Assembly (NCBI RefSeq): GCF_025698545.1
Contig: NC_068567.1
Coordinates: 57,355,371-57,419,370 of the forward strand
Direction of reading: 5' to 3'
Source: Gossypium raimondii
Taxonomy: Eukaryota > Streptophyta > Magnoliopsida > Malvales > Malvaceae
Length of the DNA: 64,000 nucleotides
The notes under the pieces are model-generated. The model saw only the letters and a program-made list of their open reading frames with translations. It was not told the origin of the DNA and ran no database searches. Made by a program: the position numbers and the translations under genes. Of the stretch, positions 10,201 to 20,900 are shown in pieces (positions within the stretch are counted from its first letter, which is position 1; every line of letters begins with the position of its first letter).

Positions 10201-11188
10201 GATAATGAGAAAGAAGGGTGAATTTCTTATTTCATTTTATTGTGCAAGAACCATGAATCTATCATAACACAATTATGCAAATAACACAAATTTGCTAGTG
10301 AGGTAACATACCAACAGTCATCACACCTAAACACCGAAAGTAAATGAAAAGATAACGCCCAAGGATAACTCCAAAATCTACACCTAATTCCCAAACTCAA
10401 AAATTAAGCACAGAAATCTAATATGCACTATAAATCAAAACACCAAAGAGCACGTTAGCAAAGCAGTAAACCATCCGGGTAAAAGCCACAAAAGAACATC
10501 AGGCACCTAATCCCTATGTTCAATAAGTATGAAAGCCGAAACTCATTCTTGACAATGTAGCAATGAACACCTAATTTGCGTTCTTAGACTCCCAAAAAAT
10601 AGAATCTAACAGCAATAAAACAAAGATAGTGACAATAAAAACAACGAAACAACGTGACATTGAGAAACATAACAGAGATAATGACAACAAACTCTCATGG
10701 TAAATTAGACAAACACCTAAAGTGCAAACTGTTACTAAAAAAAAATCAAGCCAAAGTAACTGAAGTCAGAAATTAAAGCAAGATATTGTAATTAAAAGGC
10801 AAAAAACAATGAATAATTTTTTTTTATAATGACAGTAAAAAGAAAAAACCAACATAAAAAATACAGATTACAGTTTCTAACAATTTATACAAAATCAGCT
10901 TGACATAGCATGGGATTTGGCTCACGATCAAGCAGTAAACGAAGCATGACGATACCACTGAATTGACAAATCAACAGTTTGTAAATACAACCCTTTCAGA
11001 AACTGCTGAGCAGTTCGATACCACTGAAATTATAAAAGAATGGGTTTTTTTTATATAAACAAAATGCTTTTCAAAGAATCTTCTTTTCAGCAAAACTTTT
11101 GGGTACTTTGATTTAGATTTATGTAAACTCATTTTTACAGGAACAAAAGAGATCTTCATATCTTGGAGAAGCAAAAAAAAAAACTCAC
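10201..11188 (-). other. T-rich (minus strand) sequence, possible intron
   Basis: Read on the minus strand this stretch is T-rich with scattered ATTAGGTG motifs and no open frame, like a plant intron or leader. It lies directly downstream of the two exon-like blocks at 11189-11321 and ends at the plastid-derived DNA. No acceptor followed by a credible exon was found. Confidence 0.35.
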
Positions 11189-11321
11189 CTGTAGTGGAGT
11201 TGATGACAGCGCTGGTGAGAGCCAAAGAGCGCCGATGGTAGGATATGGATCTTTGAATTTAGATGCGTAAAAAAACAACTTACCGAGTCAAGAAGCGGGA
11301 AATTAGGAAAATAGAACTCAT
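11189..11321 (-). CDS. Putative 5' exons of a mitochondrially targeted protein (partial)
   Basis: On the minus strand an ATG at 11321-11319 opens a 38-nt exon (to 11284) ending CTCG|GTAAGT. After a 33-nt gap, a second block from 11250 to 11189 opens behind TTCAAAG and closes at CTACAG|GTGAGT. Together they read MSSIFLISRFLTR then SISYHRRSLALTSAVINSTT: 33 residues rich in Ser, Arg and Leu with no acidic residue, as in mitochondrial presequences. The gap is far shorter than normal plant introns (about 70 bp or more), which argues against splicing as drawn. No downstream exon was found before the plastid insertions. The gene may be truncated, or its body may lie elsewhere. Confidence 0.35.
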
Positions 11322-11324
11322 GAA

Positions 11325-12050
11325 TCAAACAGACCCTAATTTAGCGGGAATAGTCAGCCGAATTTGGGCCATAATGTTAAGCCCGTAATGACCTTGAAGT
11401 CGGGTTTTGTTAGAGCGGACGTTTTCTTTGTAACAGATTATTGTTGTTTCCACTAATAAAGCCCAGGACAGCCCACAGCAGTTTTTGTTTATATATTTCT
11501 TAGAAAAAATTATTTTTATTTTATTTGCATGAATCATCAGTCTGTCCCCCGATAGCTTTGCAACGTGGATTTGACAGTAGGGAACACGTACTACTATTAT
11601 CTTAAATTACAAGTTACAAGAACAACAACTATGAGCACTTCGGAGCTCAGCACGTAGCACAGAATTTACCCATCTCGCCTCGAACGGCGAAATGTTACCC
11701 ATTTCCGACTGCTATGAAACACGTGGTTTGCACCCCCATATGGTACTAGCCTTGTGAAAATTAAAAAAAAAAAAAAGAAACCGCGTCCCCAGTGCCACTT
11801 TTACGTCAACTCACTATTGAATATGATCCTTAATCACATTTTTGCCCCTATCTATGTTCTATTATCATGGGATTTCATATGGACATTTAAGTCATAAAAA
11901 TCCAAGTGCGTCCAACCTAGCCGCCCAGAAACACAAAACCATTGGCTATTTCCACCTCTCAAAACTACGAGCCACAGCAATAGCCTGTAGTTTACTTCCT
12001 AAACTTTTGTCCTCATTTTCTGGTCCACCTAACAAATAATCATCCCTGCT
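11325..12050. other. Intergenic region with upstream block of the first wound-induced gene
   Basis: No coding gene is seen. The part 11820-12000 contains the block shared by all array promoters (GGACATTTAAGTCATA followed by AAGTGCGTCCAACC). Confidence 0.5.
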
Positions 12051-12059
12051 CCCTGTCCT

Positions 12060-12076
12060 GTATATATATATATAAG
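12060..12076 (+). promoter_or_regulatory. TATA box of wound-induced gene 1
   Basis: A TATATATATATATAAG run lies about 110 bp before the ATG and is followed by AAGCCCCTTCACTTG, a shortened form of the AAGCAGCCCCCTTCACTT that follows the TATA box in the other array members. Confidence 0.7.
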
Positions 12077-12186
12077 AAGCCCCTTCACTTGCCCATCAAC
12101 GAATTCACAGCATCACAGTGTATCTCTCTTTACATAACCTTCTTCAATTTCAACCTTCAAGAATCACGATTCAAGTATTTGCAAAG

Positions 12187-12444
12187 ATGAGTTCTAGCAG
12201 AGCGTGGATTGCTGCAGCTAGTATTGGAGCTGTGGAGGCACTGAAAGACCAAGGTATCTGCAGATGGAACTACACAGCAAGGTCAGTTGTGCAGCATGCC
12301 AAGAACCATGTGAGGTCAGCTTCACAGGTCAAGAACCTCTCTTCTCAATCCTCAGCTGCAATTTCTAAGGGACTGTTGCAGTCTAAACAATCAGAAGAGT
12401 CTTTGAGGACTGTCATGTACTTGAGCTGTTGGGGTCCCAACTGA
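12187..12444 (+). CDS. Wound-induced small protein (DUF3774 type), copy 1
   Basis: Intronless 85-residue protein. It opens MSSSRAWIAAASIGAVEALK, has the family core DQGICRWNY, a basic middle (VVQHAKNHVRSASQ), a Ser-rich stretch, and the hallmark end VMYLSCWGPN. The ATG at 12187 is chosen because every paralogue starts at the same point; the frame is open a little further upstream but only from a GTG. Family members in Arabidopsis and tomato are annotated as wound-responsive or wound-induced; the biochemical role is unknown. This is the only member of the array on the plus strand, at its left edge. It differs from its siblings mainly in IAAAS for IVAAS and LLQSKQS for LNKSKQS or LRQSKQS. Confidence 0.93.
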   Translation: MSSSRAWIAAASIGAVEALKDQGICRWNYTARSVVQHAKNHVRSASQVKNLSSQSSAAISKGLLQSKQSEESLRTVMYLSCWGPN

Positions 12445-13944
12445 GTCTTAACTCGGTCCAATAGATTACAAGTTAGACGAAACCAACATCCTTTGGGTGA
12501 ATCATCGACTCATCTTGAGTGCAAGCTTTGGCCATCCAAAACAAGGTTCTGAGCGAACAAGATGGAACATGCCTGAGCTTTCCATGGGTGGGTTCTGGTC
12601 TTTGTGATGTATATAGGAAATTTCAAAAAATATGTGTGAGAGGAATATTAATCTATCATCATATTAACTAACGAAATGAATTTCGAGAATTGCTTACTTC
12701 TCATTCTTTGTGCTACTTTCTCCTTAATTACGTCTCTGCTTCAATTTTATCTCCATTGTGACCATTTTCTATGGTTCTAGACTTTTAGTCCAGAGAGGTA
12801 TAGGAAACAGACCAAACTTTACAGATCACAACCTACTAAAATCTGAGAGTAAATGCAAATGAGGCACAGCCAAAAGGAAGCTTTTATTCGGTTTGTGGAT
12901 GATTTGTTGGTATACTGGAAATCTCGACCTTTTCCAGCAAAGAAGGAAGTAAATTTTGGTGTGCTTTTATGTTAAATTGTTGATACTTGAATGTTGCAGT
13001 TAAAACGCCAAGCTTCATACGCTAACTGCAATAGGCATCCAGCATTATGTTCCAAAGAAAGTGTTGTGTTTTTCCCCCTTTATGGAAACAAAAATTTCAT
13101 CGAAATTAAGATGAGCTTAAAATCTGTATTACAAGTAGTAACTCGAAGGGAGTCCAGCGATAGCCGCGCCCCTAATTCTTTTGAAGCACACTATCCTGCC
13201 TATCTAAACGACGAGTATAGGAGCATGACCATTACTCCCTTTGCAAAAAAACACAGATTCAAGAATAAAAATGTTGGATTTGATGGTTGATTGGTTGCTT
13301 TTTGAGACTGTAAATTGAGTTGGATTTGCATTTACATTTCATTTAGAGGATAAAATCAAATATTTTTTCTTGGGGTTTCACAGTATCTGAATCTGGACAT
13401 AAAGTTGGAGGTCTCCCAAGATTTCTTATTCCACTACATCAATATTTTATTGGCGTAGATAAATAATTTTAGGAAAAGCAGAAGATACGATACAGCACTG
13501 TCAAATAACCAGAATTCATCCCTTGAAAGCATAACTATACCCAACTAAACCAATATGATTTTGCGAAATAAACTTCGATTCTTGGATAAATTTGGATGTG
13601 TTGTCATTTGTAAAGTTGGTTCATTTCTGATATGTCCCTGGACTAAAATTGTAAAAGAAAAGGGAGATGCAAAATGAAAGAAAAAAAAGACAGAATTGAA
13701 ACATGGACATCGATCCAGGACAAAGTAACACAAAGAATGAAAAGCAAGAACTCTCAAAATTCATTTCATTAGTTTTATGATGATAGAGAATTTTTCTCCT
13801 ACATCCTTGTGTAAATTATATACATTATACAAGCAAGAACCCACACATGCCCCAGTGTGTTTCGTTTGTACACTCAGTACTCAAACCTTGTTCTAAATTA
13901 CCAAAATTAAGGATGCTTCTTCTAAATTGTAATCGATATAAGGC
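12445..13944. other. Spacer between converging wound-induced genes
   Basis: It contains the 3' UTRs of two converging genes. GTGAATCATCGACTCATCTTGAGTGC-like sequence after copy 1 is also found, inverted, behind other array members. An open frame of 99 codons at 12991-13290 has no recognisable domain, no intron signals and a lysine-rich end, and is not called a gene. Confidence 0.5.
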
Positions 13945-14205
13945 TCAGTTGGGACCCCAACAGCTCAAGTACATGACAGTCCTCAAAGCCTCTTCTGATT
14001 GTTTAGACTGCCTCAGTCCTTTGGAAATTGCGGCTGAGGATTGAGATGAGAGGTTCTTGGCCTGTGAAGCTGATCTCATATGGTTCTTGGCATGCTGGAC
14101 AGCTGACCTTACAGTGTAGTTCCATCTGCAGATACCTTGGTCTTTCAGAGCCTCCACAGCTCCAATACTAGCTGCAACAATCCATGCTCTGCTTGTTGAA
14201 CTCAT
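13945..14205 (-). CDS. Wound-induced small protein (DUF3774 type), copy 2
   Basis: Intronless 86-residue protein: MSSTSRAWIVAASIGAVEAL, DQGICRWNY, AVQHAKNHMRSASQAKNLSS, then LRQSKQSEEALRTVMYLSCW and GPN. All family landmarks are present. A TATAAATA box lies about 110 bp upstream, followed by the shared AAGCAGCCCCCTTCGCTT. The 5' UTR has the CTATCCGTCTTTATATAAGC leader seen also in copy 4. Copies 2 and 4 both read STSRAW, so they may be close sisters, with copy 3 (SSSRAW) slightly apart. An intact gene by sequence; expression cannot be judged. Confidence 0.93.
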   Translation of the reverse strand: MSSTSRAWIVAASIGAVEALKDQGICRWNYTVRSAVQHAKNHMRSASQAKNLSSQSSAAISKGLRQSKQSEEALRTVMYLSCWGPN

Positions 14206-14316
14206 CTTTGCAAATACTTCTCTTAGATTATTGAATGTTGAAATTGAAGAAAGCTTATATAAAGACGGATAGACTGTGATTTTGTTGATTGATGCTTAAG
14301 CGAAGGGGGCTGCTTA

Positions 14317-14324
14317 TATTTATA
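14317..14324 (-). promoter_or_regulatory. TATA box of wound-induced gene 2
   Basis: TATAAATA on the minus strand, in the context CCTATAAATATAAGCAGCCC, which is repeated almost unchanged before copies 4 and 5. Confidence 0.75.
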
Positions 14325-14399
14325 GGATAGGGACAGGGATAGGGATAGGGATCAAAAAGCCATAAACTGGGGGAAAGGAACGACAGGCTATCTGCTCTA

Positions 14400-14780
14400 G
14401 CTCATGGTTTTTGGAGACGATGGTTTTGTTTGTTTTGGGCAGGTGGGTTGGACCTACTTGGAGTTATCCTTATGACCCCAAATAGCTGAGGGCAATGAAT
14501 GGGATTTAGGATAATAATTCAATCTTGGGATGATTAAAGATGGTCCACGGGCACACCATTTATTCTAAATAATTAAATAGCCAGTGAGGAGTATGGGAGT
14601 ACAAAAGTCCAAACCATCTGTTTTCTACCTCGGTATTTGGAGGAAAACAGGAGGCAAATTTTGGCACATGACCAAACTCAGTGCCACCTACTGAGTTCGT
14701 CATTGAATATTTACAATCTCTTAGGTTATGTGCTACCCAATTCTCTAATCCACGTTGCAGCGGGATTGGCTGACACACTA
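14400..14780 (-). promoter_or_regulatory. Conserved upstream block of wound-induced gene 2
   Basis: The block holds GGTGGGTTGGACCTACTTGG, the GGGCACACCATTT motif, and a GTGCCACCTACTGAGTTCG segment that aligns with the CCACGTGCTGAGTT G-box region upstream of copy 5. Similar blocks lie upstream of the other members, so the duplication unit included the promoter. Confidence 0.6.
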
Positions 14781-14825
14781 GTAATTCATGCAAATAACTT
14801 AAGAGTATCGAATTTTGAACCATAA

Positions 14826-15399
14826 ATTTTCCTGGAAAAAAAGAAAAAACTGAAGAGCTGGTATTAACTAAATAATTATTTCGGAAAAAGCATTAACAAA
14901 AGAATTGAAGAAACCCAGCCACTTACTTCATGGTTGAGACTCAAAACATATCCTGTCTACGGTTTAATTCGAATTTTAAAGATCCTGCAGGGAAGATTTT
15001 TTTTTTCTTCAAAGAAAAAGAAATTGTCATTAATTTGATGTATTTTTTCCCATACTTTTTTAATCTATTTTAATTATTATAATTTTCTACAATTTTTTAA
15101 TATATTTTTAATGCATTCATGTATAAATAAATTTTATTTATATTATTAGAGATAAATATCATCATGTCTTTATTTATTTAGTTTTCCATTACAATTTCAT
15201 TTAGAAAATATGTATTTAAGTTATATTTTATTCAAAAAGAAGGAAAAAAAAATTATCCTTTTGTCAGAGAAAATAGGAAGGCTTTCATAGCCATTCAATA
15301 TAGATTCCAAATGATATATCTACAATTTTCATATTCCCTCGCCATTCTGAACGACTACAATCTAACATACTACAACTTCATACATTTACATATATGTTT
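14826..15399. other. Intergenic AT-rich sequence
   Basis: No gene is recognised between the promoter of copy 2 and the decayed copy that follows. Confidence 0.4.
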
Positions 15400-15545
15400 G
15401 GAACAATTGCAGGAGGAAATATGTTGGCCTGAGAATATGATCTGAGATTGTTGTTGACATGTTGGACCTTATTACAGGATTCTGCCTGCAAAAGCCTCAA
15501 TGTGTTTGATTGCTCAGTCGTCGTCAAACCTTCTTCTGAATGACC
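15400..15545 (-). pseudogene. Decayed wound-induced gene fragment A
   Basis: The minus strand retains QHVNNNLRSYSQAN then IFPPAIVPN, matching the middle of the family (QxxxNNVRSYSQANKLSSSSIVQS in the copy at 23.7 kb). The family core with WNY and the CWGPN end are absent. A dead fragment belonging to the more divergent NNLRS/NNVRS branch. Confidence 0.6.
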
Positions 15546-15628
15546 AAAGCTTGCACTCACGAGTCAATGATTCACCCAAATAAAGGATGTTTCTTCTAAA
15601 TTGTAAGCGATATTTACAGATTCAAGGC

Positions 15629-15889
15629 TCAGTTGGGACCCCAACAACTCAAGTACATGACTGTCCTCAAAGACTCTTCTGATTGTTTAGACTTGTTCAG
15701 TCCCTTTGAAATTGCAGCTGAGGATTGAGAAGAGAGGTTCTTGGCCTGTGAAGCTGACCTCACATGGTTCTTGGCATGCTGCACAACTGACCTTACTGTG
15801 TAGTTCCATCTGCAGATACCTTGGTCTTTCAGTGCCTCCACAGCTCCAATACTAGCTGCAACAATCCATGCTCTGCTACTTGAACTCAT
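15629..15889 (-). CDS. Wound-induced small protein (DUF3774 type), copy 3
   Basis: Intronless 86-residue protein: MSSSSRAWIVAASIGAVEAL, DQGICRWNY, VVQHAKNHVRSASQAKNLSS, LNKSKQSEESLRTVMYLSCW, GPN. It is complete, with the start matching its paralogues. The TATA element upstream is weaker (TATCAATATAAGCAG at about 15985-16000, with TATCAATA in place of TATAAATA), which may lower its expression; that is inference. The LTR/LINE interruption of the array begins about 0.6 kb upstream of it. Confidence 0.93.
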   Translation of the reverse strand: MSSSSRAWIVAASIGAVEALKDQGICRWNYTVRSVVQHAKNHVRSASQAKNLSSQSSAAISKGLNKSKQSEESLRTVMYLSCWGPN

Positions 15890-15999
15890 CCTTGCAGATA
15901 CTGTAATCTTGATTCTTGAAATAGAAATAGAAGTTTGTTTAAGAGAAATACTGTGTGATTTTGTTGGTAGGTAAGTGAAGGGGGCTGCTTATATTGATA

Positions 16000-16500
16000 A
16001 GATGGGGGAATAATGATGGATTAGAAAGCCAAAAATTAGAAGGAAACTACGGGCAATTTGCCGGTGGTTTTCGACAGTGGTTTTTAGTTTTCTTTCCATG
16101 GCAAGGTAGGTCCGACGCATTTGGTATAGTATGACTTAAATACCCATCTAAAATCACTTGATGACAGGAAATAAAGGAGGGCAATAAATGAAATTTAGGA
16201 CAGCATTCAATCGTGACATTATTAAAAATGGGCTTGTTTATTAATAAGTTTCAACTTGGAGACCTGAAATATGTGACTACAAAAAGTCTAAACCACCTGT
16301 TTTCTCCCCTGGGATTGGGAATTGGAAAACAGACTGCAGTTTTTTTTTTTTTTCATTTTATGAATAAAAAATCATCCTCCTAGGGAAGAAGGTCCAAGTG
16401 ATGATCCTATTATCTATGGAAGTTTTTGGAAGAGCATTTAGAGTATTGAATTGATCCAGTGGTATGTACTGATGCGAATTAGAGATTGAGACATTTGAAT
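16000..16500 (-). promoter_or_regulatory. Upstream region of wound-induced gene 3
   Basis: It contains GGTAGGTCCGACGCATTTGG then TATGACTTAAATACCCATCT and AAATCACTTGATGACA, the same order as upstream of copies 4 and 5. The conserved block fades around 16330, before the LINE remnant. Confidence 0.55.
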
Positions 16501-16528
16501 ATTTTATGTTTGCCCACGCAGAAGGTGT

Positions 16529-16890
16529 TTGGAAAGTTGTAACGTTAAGTTACTGTCCAAGAAAAGAGGGTTTAGAGGATTCCCGCATTGGTGGTTGGAG
16601 ATTTTGAATTGGCTCGGGAAAAATGGGTTGTGGTCTGAAGTTGGTTTGATTGCTAATACTTGTTGGTCCCTTTGGAAGGCACGGAATGAGTTGATGTTTG
16701 ACAACCGTGCTTGCGATTCGATTGCGACTTGGAACAGAGCTTTGCTCGACAACCCTTGCGTTTCTGAAGGAAGCGATCAAATGAAACCGGTTCATAACGT
16801 GAGTGAAAATCAAAGATGGTGAAAACCAACATTTGGAACTGTTAAAATTAACTGTGATGCGTTGATGGATTCGGGTTCTCCAATGACTGG
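16529..16890 (+). mobile_element. LINE remnant: pre-RNase H and RNase H start (left part)
   Basis: The plus strand reads GFRGFPHWWLEILNWLGKNG, then LIANTCWSLWKARNELMFD, then, after a frame change, FGTVKINCDALMDSGSPMTG. This is the stretch before and into the RNase H domain of plant LINE-type polyproteins (CWxLWKARN, then KINCDA with the first catalytic Asp). The sequence stops at 16890 where an LTR has inserted, and the domain continues at 19545. A frameshift and stops show it is dead. Confidence 0.65.
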
Positions 16891-19544
16891 TGTAAAGCCC
16901 AAAATTTGCTCGGGCCCAACACACTCAAAACAGTCCAATTACAAAAAAACAAGCTCAGATTCCACTACCCAAATTACAATGCCCAAATAAACCAAAACCT
17001 TAAAGCCTAAATGGCCCAAAATCTAAAACAATTTCAGCCAATCAAAAAGAAAGGCAGAAACCCTAGGTGCGCCGCACCTAGGTCCACACGCGCGATGCCT
17101 TCACACGCCTCCACGTCCATTGCTCCGTACATGCAAGAAGGACAAACAACCTGCAACGAACACACGGCAGCAAAAAGAAATGACAGAAAAGGGGCAACAG
17201 AGGGGATTTGGGAGATTTTCTTTTTATTTTATTTTCTTTTTATTTTTTTCTGTAATTCTGGCCATAAAAGGCCATTCGAATATTGTAAACAAAAGGGAGG
17301 AGGCATATTGTATACAAAAAAAATATTCAGAGGAATCGGAAAAAAAAAAAGGATTTGAAAAGGTGATTTGTAGTTGCTTTTGTTCTGGGTTTTTCTTTTG
17401 CCTTTCTCGGTTTCCTTTCATTTCTGTCTTTTTCTATATATGCAAAACAACAAAAAAAGGAGATAAAAAAGGGGCTTAGGGATCTTACCGGGGGTCGGTA
17501 CGTCGCCAAATCCCTCCATCGTTTAGGTCGAGGTTGAATGAGAGGGGAGGGACCTTCGATTTTGAAGCGGCGCAGAGAGGAGAGCGTTCGGATTCCTTTT
17601 ATTTTATTTTTGTTTTTTATTTCCGTTTTGAAAAATGAAATGGTGGCTGCCAATTTAGGGTTTGGCTTTTGACCTTTGCCTGTTGTATGAAACGACGCCG
17701 TTTGGAGTCTGACAGTGGCTCCAAAACAGCGTCGCATCGATCCAGATCCATTCGCGACCCGACCCGCTCCATGGGGGATCCGCGTGTTTTGATTAATGGG
17801 TTATTTACAACCCTGGTCCCTTCGCTTTTCAAGCGCGCTTCAATCTAGTTCTTTTATTTCTTTTTAAATTTAATCTCTTATTTCATTTTTGTTTCATTTT
17901 AACCCAGCTTGCAACGCTGCGTTTTGGGGAAGCGGGATATTTCCCAATCGGCCTCCATGTAATTCGCGCATTGCAGTATGGCCTTCCATTTTAGCTTAAT
18001 CTTATTTATTTCCTGATAATTCGATTTTGATTGCGATTTAACTCTTTTCATTATTCAATTTTTTTATTAACAAATTTACTGTTATTATTATTATTATTAG
18101 TATTATCCTACGTATATTTATCATTATTATATTTATTATCATTTTATATATCCGCTTTTCGTATATATGCATTATTTTATTTTACATGCATCTTTTTAAG
18201 GTTTCTTTCAAAATTTTTATATATATTTACCCTTTGTTATGACATACTATTATTAATATTTCTTAAGTTTATTTTATTTTAAGTGTGCTTTTTATAAATT
18301 CACTCATTATATATCTTAGATTTATATAAATATACACTTTCAAGTAATACTATTATGTGATAATACTACATATGTATACTTATTCTATGTCGAATTATTT
18401 TCATCATATATATGCATACATACATACGTACATAATCCATTGTTAATTTCACATTATCGTATAGATATTTTATTTCTCTCAAACATTTTAACAACCTATT
18501 TTAAACATTGTTAATTCATTCAAATTTGTTTCAACTTTTTAATTTATTTAAATTAGGTTTAAGCTTATATATTTCATTTGAGCTATGTGAATTTGCTTGA
18601 CTTTTAATTAGTCTCCTCTTGTTAGCCAATGTTGATATTTATGTGATGTATATTTGAAATTACTATTGTTATGCTTGTTCGTATTTGTTCATTGGTTGCT
18701 TATTGTTCATTGATGTGCATTTTATCTTTGAATTATCCTTTTCGCGTTTTATGAAAACATTTAACCATATTACATTGTTTAAGAGATTGTATTTTACTAA
18801 AATATCGAAATAGTTTTAAGTTTCGAAAATACCCTACGTCCAATGATTCTCGAGAAAATTTTGCCTTAACTTACTGGGCTTCGATTTTCTTCGTTGAATT
18901 TAAGTGGCCAATGTCTTTAAAATAAAACCGTAATTTTTAAATAAATTTTCTCGGGATTTCAAAATGTTGGTCCCTAACTCACTAGATCTGACAACTTTAC
19001 TACCTCGAATTAAGGATTTTTAAGATAAATGTAATATTTGGTGTTTAGGAATCTCGGAAAATTAAACCCTAACTTACTGGGTTTTAACTTACCGTTTAAC
19101 TCAAATAACCAGATATCCTTCTCAAATTAAAACATGCGAGTTTTAAAAATTTAAAAGATATACCTAATTTCGAATATTGAACTGTCGTACTCTAACTTAC
19201 TGAGTGTGGCAATTTATCTTCTCGAAATAAGTGAGTCTATCATCCAATTCATTTTATTCGAATTTTCTTTTTAAAGGATCGTATTTTAAAATCTTTTCAA
19301 AATTTCGACATTAAGACATTAAACAATCAATTCGGTACCAATTTTGGGCGTCACGAGGGTGCTAACCCTTCCTCGTGCATAACCGACTCCCGAACCTGTT
19401 TTCTCAAAATTCGCAGACCTAAAATTATTTTCAAGATGATCCGATCATACCTCAATAAAAGATTGGTGACGACCCCCATTTTCATTTTTAAAAGTCGATT
19501 TCCCTTTTTAAAAAAATTTATTTTTCAAAAAAATAGTTTCGACA
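16891..19544 (+). mobile_element. Solo LTR, probably Ty3/gypsy, 2.65 kb
   Basis: It begins TGTAAAGCCCAAAATTTGCT and ends TTTCGACA, bounded by ACTGG (16886-16890) and ACTGT (19545-19549), a 5-bp duplication with one difference. It contains no gag or pol, so it looks like a solo LTR. It shares the layout of the LTR at 26856-29343: GCCCA-rich start, ACGACGCCGTTTTG-type segment, a run of CTAACTTACTGGGTT repeats, and a GGTGACGACCCCC-type end. Moderately old by its imperfect duplication. Confidence 0.75.
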
Positions 19545-19750
19545 ACTGTTATTGCAGTAATTGCACGAGATTGTAATGAAAAATTCTTGACGGAATCAAC
19601 GCACTTGTTCGGACTACATCTGTATGAGTGGCTGAGGCCTTGGCCTTAAGGCTTGGTTCGATTCTTGAAAACAGATGGCAATGGCAATCTATTATCTTTG
19701 AATCTAACAACAAGGAGCTGATTTACTCTGTGAAGAATAAAGTCGGTTAA
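19545..19750 (+). mobile_element. LINE remnant: RNase H continuation (right part)
   Basis: Directly after the LTR the plus strand resumes RNase H sequence: VIAVIARDCNEKFLTEST, then, in another frame, ILENRWQWQSIIFESNNKEL. FES(D/N)NKEL is the usual RNase H segment with the third catalytic acidic position, here Asn. The LTR therefore split one LINE relic. Confidence 0.6.
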
Positions 19751-20085
19751 ATTTTGATATATCAGGAAAGCGTAAAAAAAAAGAGTTGAAAATTTGAAGA
19801 AAAAACAACAGAACTGAAACAGGGACATCGATTTCAGGAGAAAATAGCACAAAAAATGAAAAACAAGCAATTCTCAAAATTCTTTTCATTAGTTATATGA
19901 AGACAGAGAACTCATTTCTTACATCCATTTGTAAGTTATATACATTATGCAAGCAAAGAACCCAGCCATGCCCCCAGTCCTCAAACCTTGTTTTGATTGA
20001 CCAAAGCTTGCACTCAGGAGTCAATGATTCACCCAAATTAAGAATGTTCCTTGTAAATTGTCATCGATTTTGACAGATTTATGGC

Positions 20086-20346
20086 TCAGTTGGGACCCCA
20101 ACAGCTCAAGTACATGACAGTCCTCAAAGACTCTTCTGATTGTTTATACTTGTTCAGTCCCTTTGAAATTGCAGCTGAGGATTGAGAGGAGAGGTTCTTG
20201 GCCTGTGAAGCTGACCTCACATGGTTCTTGGCATGCTGCACAACTGACCTTACTGTGTAGTTCCATCTGCAAATACCTTGATCTTTCAGAGCCTCCACAG
20301 CTCCAATACTAGCTGCAACAACCCATGCTCTGCTTGTAGAACTCAT
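20086..20346 (-). CDS. Wound-induced small protein (DUF3774 type), copy 4
   Basis: Intronless 86-residue protein: MSSTSRAWVVAASIGAVEAL, DQGICRWNY, VVQHAKNHVRSASQAKNLSS, LNKYKQSEESLRTVMYLSCW, GPN. ATG at 20346-20344, aligned with its siblings; the frame is open further upstream only from a GTG. It has a single Ser-to-Tyr change in the KSKQS segment and Ile-to-Val in IVAAS. TATAAATA lies about 110 bp upstream and the downstream sequence shares CAAAGCTTGCACTCAGGAGTC with other copies. Intact. Confidence 0.93.
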   Translation of the reverse strand: MSSTSRAWVVAASIGAVEALKDQGICRWNYTVRSVVQHAKNHVRSASQAKNLSSQSSAAISKGLNKYKQSEESLRTVMYLSCWGPN

Positions 20347-20452
20347 CTTTGCAAACACTTGATTCTTGAATGTTGAAATTGAAGAAAGCTTGTATAAAGA
20401 CAGATACACTGTGGTTTTGTTGATTGATGCTCAAGTGAAAGGGGGTTGCTTA

Positions 20453-20460
20453 TATTTATA
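20453..20460 (-). promoter_or_regulatory. TATA box of wound-induced gene 4
   Basis: TATAAATA on the minus strand, in the shared context CCTATAAATATAAGCAACCC. Confidence 0.75.
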
Positions 20461-20529
20461 GGATAGCAAAAAAGGGGTGGTCCAGAAAGCCAAATATTAG
20501 GAGAAAACAACAGGCTATATGCTCGTGGT

Positions 20530-20900
20530 TTTCCTTTTCCTGGGCGGGTGGGGTTGGATGCACTTGGAACCATATGACTTAAATGCCCATCTGAAATCAC
20601 TTGACGACAACAAATAGATATAGGATAATATTCAATGAATGCACGGTGGGCACATGGTTTGCTCTTAATAAACTAATAGCGGGCTGACTACGGGAGTACA
20701 ACAGTCCAAACCACGCAATTGGGAATTGAAAAACAAGAGGCATATTTTGGAATATGATAAGAGCAAACTTTTTGCCACGTATTGAGTTCGTAATCAAATA
20801 TCTGTACAATTTCTTTGTTTATAGTCACTCCTTGCTTATGAGCTAGTATTGGTATGTGCTTCCCGATCATCTAATCCACCTGGCAGCAGGATCGCCTGAC
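20530..20900 (-). promoter_or_regulatory. Conserved upstream block of wound-induced gene 4
   Basis: It holds GGTTGGATGCACTTGGAACC, ATATGACTTAAATGCCCATC, AAATCACTTGACGACA, GGTGGGCACATGG and GCCACGTATTGAGTTCG in the same order as upstream of copy 5. The core that is a G-box (CACGTG) in copy 5 is CACGTA here. Confidence 0.6.

Noticed and set aside
12118-12186. Upstream in-frame extension of wound-induced gene 1
   Set aside because: It opens only from a GTG, contains leader sequence, and all paralogues start at MSS; the same holds at 20347-20409 for copy 4.
12991-13290. 99-codon open frame between array copies 1 and 2
   Set aside because: No recognisable domain, no promoter or exon signals, and biased only toward Lys and Asn.
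17011-17832. Several overlapping open frames of 60-136 codons
   Set aside because: They lie in the untranslated sequence of the solo LTR at 16891-19544; low-complexity K/R/F-rich peptides with no domain.
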